Shown: positions 1 through 7,957 of the stretch, one piece after another
Position numbering within the stretch: position 1 is the first letter of the stretch
Layout: each line of letters begins with the position of its first letter
Source of the DNA: Tisiphia sp964030975
GTDB taxonomy: Bacteria; Pseudomonadota; Alphaproteobacteria; Rickettsiales; Rickettsiaceae
Length of the DNA stretch: 64,000 bases
Assembly: GCF_964030975.1 (NCBI RefSeq)
Contig: NZ_CAXIQH010000002.1
Coordinates: 4,832-68,831, forward strand
Direction of reading: 5' to 3'
Position numbers and translations under genes: made by a program
Notes under the pieces: model-generated
What the model was told of the DNA's origin: nothing
Databases searched by the model: none
The model's input: the letters and a program-made list of their open reading frames with translations, nothing else

Positions 1-333
1 CAAACTAAAACTAACAAGTTTGATCCCATACCAAACCATCTAAAGGAATTAGTTCGCCAGCTACTCCATCACTATTCTTGCAAAGATATAGCCAAACATC
101 TCAATATTAATAAAACAATAATTAGTTCAATTCAACGTATACTTGCAGCAAAACTGCAACAAGATATTAATTTCCTTCCATTTCAACTAGTAAATTCTAT
201 AGATACTGATCCTGTGGCTACTCCCAAACAAAATTACTACACTTGCCACATTATTAAACCAAATGGTACCAAGCTTATTATCCAAACATTGGATCCAAAA
301 ATCATAATTCAGACATTTCTATGCTGCAACTAA
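1..333 (+). CDS. tnpA: IS66 accessory protein TnpA, 3' part
   Basis: The reading frame is open from base 1 to a TAA at 331-333 and matches the complete TnpA of copy D (129 aa), so only about the first 20 residues are missing. The visible part has a helix-turn-helix-like stretch (CKDIAKHLNINKTIIS), as expected for the small DNA-binding IS66 OrfA. The codons from 136 encode RILAAKLQQ, which is a copy of the element's own terminal repeat read as protein. The end overlaps the tnpB start by 13 bases, typical of IS66 tnpA-tnpB coupling. Confidence 0.85.
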   Translation, partial: QTKTNKFDPIPNHLKELVRQLLHHYSCKDIAKHLNINKTIISSIQRILAAKLQQDINFLPFQLVNSIDTDPVATPKQNYYTCHIIKPNGTKLIIQTLDPKIIIQTFLCCN

Positions 334-674
334 CCCCTCAGTCAGTTATTTTTGTTGCCACTATTGCCATCGACTTTCGTAAGGGTATCGATGGTTTAAT
401 AGCTGTTTGCAGACAAAAACTTTCTTCCAACCCTCTTAATGGTTCCTTGTTTTTATTCTATAATAAAAACAGAACTGCCATTAAAATTTTGTCCTTTGAT
501 GGTCAAGGCTTTTGGTTATGCTCTAAACGCCTATCCAAAGGTAAATTTACGGCAAAACTTTCCCCATCTGATAATTCATCTTATCAGATTTGTTATAGAA
601 CCTTACACATTCTTATTCATAATGGTGATCCTAGTTCTGCCAAACTCTCTAATGATTGGCTTCCTGTCATTTAA
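321..674 (+). CDS. tnpB: IS66 accessory protein TnpB (Orf2)
   Basis: This 117-aa protein is the usual length for IS66 TnpB and shows the family signature: DFRKGIDGLIAV near residue 18, then GSLFLFYNKNRTAIKIL and FDGQGFWLCSKRLSKGKF. TnpB is needed for IS66 transposition but its biochemical role is not settled. The stop codon TAA overlaps the stop codon of the convergent tnpC, sharing the palindrome ttaa. In ordinary IS66 elements tnpC follows tnpB on the same strand, so this arrangement is odd. The copy is intact and nearly identical to the other three. Confidence 0.92.
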   Translation: MLQLTPQSVIFVATIAIDFRKGIDGLIAVCRQKLSSNPLNGSLFLFYNKNRTAIKILSFDGQGFWLCSKRLSKGKFTAKLSPSDNSSYQICYRTLHILIHNGDPSSAKLSNDWLPVI

Positions 675-2316
675 GCTGCCGTCTCGATTAATTCCGTATT
701 ATTTATATATCTTGCATAGGCAAAAGGCGTATAATTCGTAGGATGCTTCTTTGCTTTGTTGCTCTGCTCTTGCAGCCAATTTAAATATTTAAATGCATTG
801 ATTTCATTCTCACTACAAGTCTTTACTATACTATACAGACCACTATGTATCTCAGCACTATTGATTGTTTTAAAGAATAATGAATTCTTCCTTTGTAAAA
901 TAATGGTACGTAGTGACCTCTCAGCCCAATTATTATCAAGACTGCTAACTGGAATTTTCAAAAATTGCGTCAAACCTTCTTTATTATTTAACCAATATTT
1001 CATAGCTTGCCCAAACCTACTATTAGGCTCAACTTTCTTGTCGTTAAATAATTCATCTATTTTGTTATATATATTTTCTATATATTTACTGCTATGTTCC
1101 TGATGGTACTTCAGCTTCTCCTCAAGGCTCATCTCTTTACATTGATGTTCATTATGGTAAATCCCAGCAGTCTGTTTGAGAAAATATCCGCATTCTTCAG
1201 GGTAATATGGTTCATTCTCTGTAAATTTTCTCTGCCCATGTGACAAACAATTGATCATCACTATTATTGCCAGTAATTCTTTATCTGCTTCTGATAATAC
1301 CGGGTTATTATTGTTACTTGCATCAGTCATTAAATGAATAGAATCAGTCCTATTCTTACGATTCTTTAGTACGTTACCAATATTTTCCCCGCCATGCTTA
1401 TTACCGGTAAAATATAAAACTATCACCTCATTATTGGCAGTCTTAGCACATATAGTAGTGGTATAACAGCTGCGTCCTTTCTTATTTTGAGTACGTAATT
1501 TTTTATTGGCTACAGTAATTTCTAAAATTCTAGCTCTAGTATCATCAAGATTCAGTGAGCTACATTCGGCAGCCATTTCCAATAATACCCTGTAAATTTC
1601 AGCTCCACCACCTTCTTGCCAAACATCTAAATATTGTTGCCACAACGAGCTATATGATACAGGAACCCCGCTTAAACTTTGCAACCTAGATAAACGATAG
1701 AAGGGAGTACCGTAGGTCTTTTGTAACACTATTGCACTTTTGCTACTATTTGTCCATTTGTTGATATTCTTATTGTTCATAACTGTATAATCGCAAGCAT
1801 TACAGCGTAACGTTTTCTTTACATATCTGTTGACTGTAATTGGAGCATTACCTGTAAATTGTAGCAATTTTCTAGCTTCACTATTATAGAGTTTACCATT
1901 ATCACAGTGAGGACAGCTATCACCACTACAAAAATTCTCAGGAGATAAATAGCTGGTATTCGCATCCTGATAATCATCAAATCCATATTTACCTTGCCAA
2001 TTACTGCGATCTCTCTTCTTGGACTCATCGTACTCTTCTTCATTACCACCATTCTTATTATCAGATTCACTCGGTGGTTCTTTTAATGAATCTGAACTAT
2101 CTTTTTTTTGTTATCTGCCTTAAAACCAATCATCATCTCCTTAAGCTTATTTATACTGATGTTTGATGATGCTAGCTTGTCTATTAGTTCGTTACAAAAT
2201 TTCACAAGTTCTATCACCGCTTGCTGATCATCTCCTGTTAATGAACTTGCCTTAATATGTTGTATTAGTTCTTCTCGTTCCTCAGCACTTAAGGTCGCTA
2301 CTTTTGGCTTTTTCAT
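671..2316 (-). CDS. tnpC: IS66 transposase TnpC, two frames joined by a -1 shift
   Basis: This is the DDE transposase. Frame 0 starts MKKPKVATLSAEEREEL and hits a stop soon after an A-run; moving to the -1 frame at the heptamer A AAA AAG (2107 down to 2101) gives one protein of about 548 aa, a normal TnpC length. After the shift come a Cys-rich zinc-binding region (FCSGDSCPHCDNGKL and LRCNACDY) and the catalytic core with D in LNLDDTRARIL, D in LMTDASNNN and E in NNWAERSLRTIILQRKNS. The 398-aa downstream piece can start only at a TTG inside the protein, which argues against it being an independent gene. All four copies keep the same frame arrangement. Confidence 0.85.
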
Positions 2317-2488
2317 TTTGATTCATTCATTACGTTTAATAATTGAAATGTTATAGTATAACTGATAGTTTTTCAACCAGTTTTTTTACTAATCGGTGAT
2401 ATTTGCATAGTAGGAACCCAAATTTATAAAATAAATTCATACTACCAAAAAAATTTAATAGAGTTATGCAGTTTTGCTGCAAGTATAC

Positions 2489-2549
2489 CCTTCAACTATG
2501 CCATACATTCTAATACATTTTATATTATTTGTAAACTACGACTGTAGTA
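2489..2549. repeat. IS701-type transposon end, remnant
   Basis: This stretch is the reverse complement of 28331-28391 and ends in cgactgtagta followed by ctaa. The same tip followed by ctag ends the IS701-type remnant at 62866. IS66 copy A lies directly against it, so only about 61 bases of the older element remain on this side. Confidence 0.7.
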
Positions 2550-2580
2550 CTAATCCGATTAGCATTACTCCGTCTATTAG

Positions 2581-2816
2581 CAGGGCAGTTTAAAAGTCGC
2601 AACTAATGATATAAAATACTAGATTTTAGAAACGAATAACCGTCATCGCGAGCCACGAAGTGGCGTGGCGATCCAAATAAACAGCTTGCTGTTTTATTTT
2701 TGCCGTTGCAATTTTTTGGATTGCCGTGTCGTAGCGAAGCGGCTCCTCGCAATGACGTTTATGCATTTCTCAAAACAGATTCTTATATCATTAGTTGCGA
2801 CTTTTAAACTGCCCTG
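2581..2816. repeat. MITE M2, first copy (236 bp)
   Basis: A non-coding element with perfect terminal inverted repeats of about 30 bases (cagggcagtttaaaagtcgc outermost). A second 236-bp copy lies at 54784-55019. The interior carries the palindrome with 'cgtcatcgcgagccacgaag' and 'cctcgcaatgacg'. It is flanked by the 9-base direct repeat gtctattag on the left; the right copy is gtctatta, broken by the next element and restored when that element is removed. No ORF inside looks real. Confidence 0.85.
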
Positions 2817-2822
2817 GTCTAT

Positions 2823-2962
2823 TATAGTGAAACCTATTGAATTAGGTGATACAAACTTTGTGTCATACCTGCGAAAGCAGGTATCTAGATTCCCGCCTAC
2901 GCGGGAATGACAACTTACAATAGTTATGTTCTTTATCACCTAATCCTATAGGCATAACTATA
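2823..2962. repeat. MITE M1 copy 1 (140 bp), inside the target duplication of M2
   Basis: Ends tatagtgaaacctattgaat and, from the other side, tatagttatgcc. It sits between TA dinucleotides. Deleting it with one TA restores the 9-base repeat gtctattag that flanks M2, so M1 inserted after M2. The ends match those of the IS630 element at 28730-30278. Confidence 0.9.
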
Positions 2963-3040
2963 GCAAGGAAGCATGAGTTGACGAAGCATTGTAAGTGTGT
3001 TATGGGTAAATACTAATATCGGGTTAACTATAAAAATTAA

Positions 3041-4408
3041 TTATTTCGGTTTCCTTAAAAAAGCAGGGATATCATGGATATCAACTTCTGTATCATTTTT
3101 CTGAGAAATTGGAGGAGTATGACTTTTTGTTTGTTCCTGAGTTTGAGTAGTATTGGATTTTAGTGAATTCCACATTCTACTGAGTAAAGATGATTTAGCG
3201 TCCTTGCTACTTATCGTTGACTGATTTGGTATATTAATTGATGTTGCCTGAATGCTTAAATTTAAAGGTTGTATTTCAGAATCTACTAAATTAGCCTTCT
3301 CACCGATATATTGAGCAAAGTCTGGAATTTCTTCTAAAATTGTTGTCTCTGTCAAATTAGGATTACTAGCTACCTGTTCATAGCTTGTAGGAGTACTAGT
3401 CACTGATTCAATAGGTTGGGACTTGTTGCTTATTACTTGATCAGCATCAATACCAGTAGCGACCACCGATACCCGGATAATGCCATTTAATTCTTGATTA
3501 AACGTTGAACCAAAAATAATGTTAGCATCACTATCTCCCACTTCTTCTCTAATTCTATTAGCGGCACTATCAACCTCAAATAAGGTCATATCCGCACCAC
3601 CAGTAATATTAATTAACACTCCTCTAGCACCACGCATTGAGTTATGATCTAGTAGTGGATTAGAGATAGCTGCTTCAGCCGCCTTAACCGCTCTATCTTC
3701 GCCAGATGCTTCTCCCGTACCCATCATAGCTTTACCCATTTCGCTCATCACTGTTCTAATGTCGGCAAAATCTAGATTAATAAGACCTGGCATGATCATC
3801 AAATCAGTAACTCCTCTGACTCCAGCATGTAATACATCATCTGCCATTTTAAAGGCATCGGCAAAGGTAGTACTCTCATTTGCTATACGAAATAAATTTT
3901 GATTCGGTATTACTATCAGAGTATCAACAAATCTTTGTAGTTCTAGTAAACCTTGTTCAGCAGTTTTAATTCTGTGTTTTCCTTCAAAATGAAAAGGTTT
4001 AGTGACCACACCGACAGTAAGAATTCCTAGCTCTTTAGCGATCTTTGCCACAACCGGAGAAGCACCTGTACCAGTTCCCCCACCCATACCGGCTGTGATA
4101 AAAACCATATTGCTACCCTCTAAATACCCCTTAATCTCGTTGGCTGATTCTTCCGCTGCTAAAGCTCCGATTTCTGGAGCCGCCCCAGCACCAAGACCTT
4201 TAGTGATAGCAATCCCTAGCTGTATTTTATTGTCACATAAAGAATGCTCGAGTGATTGTGCATCGGTATTGGCGACAACAAAGTTTGCTCCTTGTAATTT
4301 GGCAAGTAGCATATTATTTATTGCATTACCACCAGCTCCTCCAACACCAAATACTGTAATAATTGGTTTAAGAATTATATTTTCTGGTGCTTTGAGATGT
4401 AAAGCCAT
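3041..4408 (-). CDS. ftsZ: Cell division protein FtsZ
   Basis: This is the tubulin-like GTPase that polymerises into the Z ring at midcell. The GTP-binding tubulin signature GGGTGTGASPVVA is near residue 110, with GVGGAGGNA near residue 22 and NIDFADI-type T7 loop as NLDFADIRTVM near 205. The globular domain ends near residue 320 and is followed by a variable linker of about 120 residues and a C-terminal tail IHDIPAFLRKPK, the conserved FtsA/ZipA-docking peptide. At 455 aa it has the length seen in Rickettsiales. It lies convergent to nothing and is followed on the same strand's upstream side by fumC. It looks complete. Confidence 0.97.
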   Translation of the reverse strand: MALHLKAPENIILKPIITVFGVGGAGGNAINNMLLAKLQGANFVVANTDAQSLEHSLCDNKIQLGIAITKGLGAGAAPEIGALAAEESANEIKGYLEGSNMVFITAGMGGGTGTGASPVVAKIAKELGILTVGVVTKPFHFEGKHRIKTAEQGLLELQRFVDTLIVIPNQNLFRIANESTTFADAFKMADDVLHAGVRGVTDLMIMPGLINLDFADIRTVMSEMGKAMMGTGEASGEDRAVKAAEAAISNPLLDHNSMRGARGVLINITGGADMTLFEVDSAANRIREEVGDSDANIIFGSTFNQELNGIIRVSVVATGIDADQVISNKSQPIESVTSTPTSYEQVASNPNLTETTILEEIPDFAQYIGEKANLVDSEIQPLNLSIQATSINIPNQSTISSKDAKSSLLSRMWNSLKSNTTQTQEQTKSHTPPISQKNDTEVDIHDIPAFLRKPK

Positions 4409-4477
4409 AATAATATTTTACCTGTTAAATATAAATTGTTTTTAGTATAATAGACTTTATAAAGAGCATCAACTTAA

Positions 4478-5860
4478 TTATACCATATTTTCGGCTACCA
4501 CTAAGCGATCAAACTCTTCACCTGATAAAAATTTTAATTTTATAGCCGCTTCTCTTAAAGTTATACCTTCTTGATAGGCTTTTTTTGCAACTTTTGCCGC
4601 ATTATCATAACCTATATGTGGATTTAATGCTGTTACTAACATTAGCGATTGTTCTCTCAGCTTATTAATACGTTCTATATTTGGCTCTAGACCTTCAATA
4701 CAATGCGTAACAAAACTATTTATGCTAGAAGAAATTAGGTCTATTGACTGCAAAATATTATAGATTATAACAGGCTTAAAGGTATTTAGTTCAAGATGAC
4801 CATTTGATCCGGCTATAGTTACTGCAAGATTATTTCCCATAACCTGCACACAAACCATAGTCAATGCCTCAATTTGTGTTGGGTTGACCTTACCTGGCAT
4901 GATTGAAGAACCAGGCTCATTTTCCGGTAGATGTAATTCACCAAAGCCACATCTTGGTCCTGATCCTAACAGTCTAATGTCATTGGCAATTTTCATTAAA
5001 CTTCCGGCTATAGTATTTAGAGTACCAGAAAATTCTACTAATGCATCATGAGTAGCTAATGCCTCAAATTTATTAGCAGCACTTTTGAAAGGATGATTGG
5101 TATATGTAGCAACTTGATCGGAAAATTTTACGGCAAATTCTTTACGGCAATTAATACCAGTACCTACTGCAGTTCCACCTTGTGCCAAAAAATATACTCT
5201 TTTGAGTGATTCCTCAACTCGTTCTATGGAATATGCTATTTGCGTTACATAACCAGAGAATTCTTGCCCAAGCGTTATTGGTGTGGCATCTTGCAAATGA
5301 GTACGTCCTATCTTAACTATGTTATTCCAAGCTGTAGCTTTGGTATTTAACGCTGAATGCAGACTGGTTAATGCTGGAATTAATTGTTGCTTACTAGCCA
5401 ATATAGTTGCTATGTGCATAGCAGTTGGGAATGAGTCGTTGGATGATTGAGCCATATTTACATGGTCATTTGGGTGAATTGGTGACTTGCCACCCTTCTT
5501 GCCTACTAATTGTTCATTACCAATAGAGGCTATTACCTCATTGATATTCATATTAGTCTGGGTACCAGAACCAGTCTGCCATACTACTAAAGGAAATTGA
5601 TCATCAAATTCCCCTTTCAATATTCTAGTGGTCGCTTGATCTATTGCTTCTGCTATTTCAGGCTTAAGATCACCTAATTCTTTATTGACTTTTGCCGCAC
5701 ATTTTTTTAAAATTGCTAGTGCCTTAATCAACTGAATAGGCATCTTTTGATTGCCTATCTTAAAATTCTCAATAGATCTTTGAGTTCCTGCTCCCCAATA
5801 ATACTGATCATCTACTTTGATTTCTCCAAATGAATCAGTTTCAATCCTATAATTTTTCAT
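4478..5860 (-). CDS. fumC: Fumarate hydratase class II
   Basis: Converts fumarate to malate in the TCA cycle, in the cytosol. The class II/aspartase superfamily signature GSSIMPGKVNPTQ is near residue 315, with QTGSGTQTNMNINEV near 95 and GRTHLQDATPITLGQEFSGY near 185. I chose the ATG at 5860 (MKNYRIETDSFGE), which gives 460 aa, the normal FumC length. The frame stays open upstream to 6004, but that extension is encoded by a palindromic repeat (5893-6041) and has no family similarity. The gene is transcribed in the same direction as ftsZ. Confidence 0.96.
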   Translation of the reverse strand: MKNYRIETDSFGEIKVDDQYYWGAGTQRSIENFKIGNQKMPIQLIKALAILKKCAAKVNKELGDLKPEIAEAIDQATTRILKGEFDDQFPLVVWQTGSGTQTNMNINEVIASIGNEQLVGKKGGKSPIHPNDHVNMAQSSNDSFPTAMHIATILASKQQLIPALTSLHSALNTKATAWNNIVKIGRTHLQDATPITLGQEFSGYVTQIAYSIERVEESLKRVYFLAQGGTAVGTGINCRKEFAVKFSDQVATYTNHPFKSAANKFEALATHDALVEFSGTLNTIAGSLMKIANDIRLLGSGPRCGFGELHLPENEPGSSIMPGKVNPTQIEALTMVCVQVMGNNLAVTIAGSNGHLELNTFKPVIIYNILQSIDLISSSINSFVTHCIEGLEPNIERINKLREQSLMLVTALNPHIGYDNAAKVAKKAYQEGITLREAAIKLKFLSGEEFDRLVVAENMV

Positions 5861-5892
5861 ATAAATTTTTCTTTTTCGACCTTTTATATTTA

Positions 5893-6041
5893 TATAGCTA
5901 ACCCAACTAACATTGTCATTGCGAGGAGCTACTTTAGTAGCGACGAAGCAATCCAGAAAAGCGATTAGAAATGGATTGCTTCGTAGGCTTACGCCTTCTC
6001 GCAATGACGTAAATTTGCTATGACTAATCAGGTTAGCTATA
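5893..6041. repeat. Palindromic repeat M5 upstream of fumC
   Basis: About 149 bases bounded by tatagctaaccc and its inverted copy ggttagctata. The interior is a long hairpin: cattgcgaggagc with 'gacgaagcaatcc' on one arm and 'ggattgcttcgt', 'tctcgcaatgac' on the other. Related elements occur at 13697, 24808, 35050, 50800 and 55039. It runs in frame with fumC without a stop, but I do not think it is translated as part of fumC. Confidence 0.75.
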
Positions 6042-6052
6042 TATTAGTTCAC

Positions 6053-6709
6053 TTAATCTTTATCAATAGGATTGCCTGAATCATCAGTAGGCAAAGATTG
6101 TTCATCAAACATGAAGAAAAAAGCTTTAATGCCATTATTAGGGGTTTCTATGAATATAGCCCCATCTTGATAAATGCCATTATCTTGACTGTGTGGTTCA
6201 GAGTTCCCCTGATTCAGATGTATATTATGTATACCTCTAGGGGGTAGTTGATTATGTATTTGCTGTAGTTGTAAACCATAAGGTGTTACTGACCTTGTTT
6301 CAATATCATCATAAGATTCACCTAAAATACATATCTTTGTATCACGTGTAATATGTGCGTCTAACAAAGATGAAATTTCTTGCCATGGTTTTGGTTGCAT
6401 ATTTTTTAAATAATCTACTTGCAAAATTCCGCTACGGAGATAATCAAACCTATAGGCGTGAGTTAACTGATTCAAGCTAAATAATCCTTCATCTCCTAGT
6501 TTACCTAAATTAGTTAATAACTCGTTACTAAACTGCTCGATATAGAATACTTTAACATTAGCTCTAGAATCGGACTGAGTGTCTATATTTACTTGATAGT
6601 CTAATTTATCGGCTTGTACTATAAGATTGTGATGAGTCATTGTGTGTTTTGTACGATCTTCTAAATCCTGTGATACAATGCCTTTTAAACATGAGTAATT
6701 TGCTAACAT
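6053..6709 (-). CDS. DUF2278 (YukJ-like) family protein
   Basis: This 218-aa protein shows the pattern I associate with DUF2278: YGLQLQQIHNQ, then GIHNIHLNQGNS near residue 160 and NGIYQDGAIFIETPNNGIKAFFFMF near 180-205. The function of this family is not known to me. There is no signal peptide or membrane segment. A good ribosome site (aaagga) lies 8 bases before the ATG at 6709. It stands alone between a repeat and the VapBC pair, facing away from the latter. The assignment rests on motif memory and is moderately sure. Confidence 0.6.
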   Translation of the reverse strand: MLANYSCLKGIVSQDLEDRTKHTMTHHNLIVQADKLDYQVNIDTQSDSRANVKVFYIEQFSNELLTNLGKLGDEGLFSLNQLTHAYRFDYLRSGILQVDYLKNMQPKPWQEISSLLDAHITRDTKICILGESYDDIETRSVTPYGLQLQQIHNQLPPRGIHNIHLNQGNSEPHSQDNGIYQDGAIFIETPNNGIKAFFFMFDEQSLPTDDSGNPIDKD

Positions 6710-6888
6710 AACAATATCCTTTATAAGTTTTAATTTATATTATATCAACTTGCCAGTGAGTCAATCATTATTAACAGGAGTGGCTTATGAAAAATTTGTT
6801 GATTCCTAACTCACTGATTGATTGACTAGTAAGAGTTTTACTTGTAAATTCTTTACTTGTTTGTTATACTGTTAAGAAAGCAACTAGT

Positions 6889-7125
6889 TTGAGTAATATA
6901 ATGCGAATATCTAGCAAAGGGCAGATTACCATACCAATTAATATCAGGAATAAGTTTGGTTTCCTGCCAGATACTGAACTCTCTTTTATTGAAAAAGATG
7001 ATGGCGTGTTAATTAAAAAACACCAAAGCAATAAGCATAGAGGGATAAAATTATTAGCACATTTGTCAGGCAAAACTACTGTAAAAATGTCAACTGATGA
7101 GATAATAAGGCTTACTAGAGCATGA
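6889..7125 (+). CDS. vapB: AbrB/MazE-type antitoxin
   Basis: A SpoVT-AbrB swapped-hairpin DNA-binding domain is plain: MRISSKGQITIPINIRNKFG in the first 25 residues. The C-terminal tail is the likely toxin-binding part. The start is either TTG at 6889, with aagaaag upstream, or ATG at 6901, which matches the family's usual start more closely. The stop overlaps the toxin start by four bases (atga), the classic antitoxin-toxin coupling. Such antitoxins normally repress their own operon; the inverted repeat tcaatca/tgattga near 6755-6830 might be an operator, but that is a guess. Confidence 0.85.
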   Translation: MSNIMRISSKGQITIPINIRNKFGFLPDTELSFIEKDDGVLIKKHQSNKHRGIKLLAHLSGKTTVKMSTDEIIRLTRA

Positions 7126-7520
7126 TTCTAGTAGATAGCAATATATTGCTAGATATTTTAACAGTAGATGATAAATGGTACGGCTGGTCTTCTGATAAAT
7201 TATCTAGTCTTTCACAATTTCATGAATTGATAATTAATGATTTTATTTATACTGAAGTTTCTATAGGTTTTGAAAGAATTGAAGATTTAGAAGCAGTGTT
7301 ATTAGGAAGATTTTTTAGAATTATGCCAGTACCTAAAGAAGCTCTATTTTTAGCTGGTAAAGTTTTTCTACAATATAAAACAAATAGTGGTAATAAAAAC
7401 TTTGTTTTACCAGATTTCTTTATTGGTACTCACGCTAATATACTTGATATTCCGCTACTTACCAGAGATACAGGACGCTATAAAACATATTTCCCTAAAC
7501 TGCAACTTATAACTCCTTAG
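7122..7520 (+). CDS. vapC: VapC-type PIN-domain toxin
   Basis: A 132-aa PIN-domain ribonuclease. The acidic active-site residues are visible: D5 in MILVDSNILLDIL, E in IYTEVSIGFE near 45, D in LPDFFIGTHANI near 103 and D in LLTRDTGRYKTYFP near 119. Family members cleave specific RNAs, often initiator tRNA, and are neutralised by the upstream antitoxin. The family assignment and coupling are clear; the RNA target is unknown. The gene ends cleanly before a 430-base non-coding stretch. Confidence 0.88.
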   Translation: MILVDSNILLDILTVDDKWYGWSSDKLSSLSQFHELIINDFIYTEVSIGFERIEDLEAVLLGRFFRIMPVPKEALFLAGKVFLQYKTNSGNKNFVLPDFFIGTHANILDIPLLTRDTGRYKTYFPKLQLITP

Positions 7521-7957
7521 GGTTTATTGTCAAATACGATCATATATAGCTAATCCAACAATTCTGTGGTTAAATAGGTGGCAGCTAAATTAGTGATGAA
7601 AGAAGCTGTAATAAAAATTATTAAGAATTAATTAAGGAATTCCAACCTGGAATATGAGGGGAATGGTGGTATTGATGGTAAATAAGACGAACCTTAGCTT
7701 ACGAAAAAACTGAACGAAGCAGGGGTTTTTCAGAAGCAGGTGGATTGATAAGTACAAAGTTTGTAAGCCAGCAAATTCCATCAGGTCTATAGGGGAATTA
7801 GATTAATTTATTAGCTATAAAGCCGGATACATGCTTCGTCGCCATTAGAGCGGCTTTTCGCAATGATGGCAGGCTGTTTTCCCTATGACTTTTACACTGC
7901 CATGCGTAAAGCAAGTGATATAATCACTACAAAATACCAATAAGTAAAGTGAAAATT
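7521..7957. other. Non-coding spacer with a repeat remnant
   Basis: No ORF here looks real. A short palindrome remnant of the 'cttcgtcgcc ... cgcaatgatgg' type lies at about 7825-7870. The stretch 7640-7800 might be a decayed gene, but I could not assign it in any frame. Confidence 0.5.

Larger units (their letters stand above)
1..2488. mobile_element. IS66-type element, copy A (left end outside window)
   Basis: Holds tnpA (3' part) and tnpB on the plus strand and tnpC convergent on the minus strand. The right end at 2460-2488 is the terminal repeat that finishes in gcagttttgctgcaagtatac, the same tip found at both ends of copies B, C and D. The left end lies before base 1, so the target duplication cannot be checked. 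The sequence just outside the right end (2489-2549) is an IS701-type transposon end, so this copy landed in another mobile element. tnpA has the same internal terminal-repeat-like stretch (137-158) as copies C and D. Confidence 0.9.

Noticed and set aside
671..1867. 398-aa ORF as an independent transposase gene
   Set aside because: Its only start is a TTG in the middle of the TnpC sequence, and the conserved upstream part is in the same frame without a stop back to the slippery site.
1819..2070. 83-aa ORF between the two tnpC pieces, repeated in all IS66 copies
   Set aside because: It is a third frame across the zinc-binding region of tnpC. The frame that joins the two tnpC parts by a -1 shift explains the region better.
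5861..6004. N-terminal extension of FumC by 48 residues
   Set aside because: The open frame upstream of the ATG at 5860 is encoded by a palindromic repeat, and the shorter form has the normal family length.
7640..7800. Possible structured RNA or T-box-like leader upstream of leuS
   Set aside because: I could not find a consistent stem-loop set or a terminator next to leuS, and T-boxes are not expected in alphaproteobacteria.
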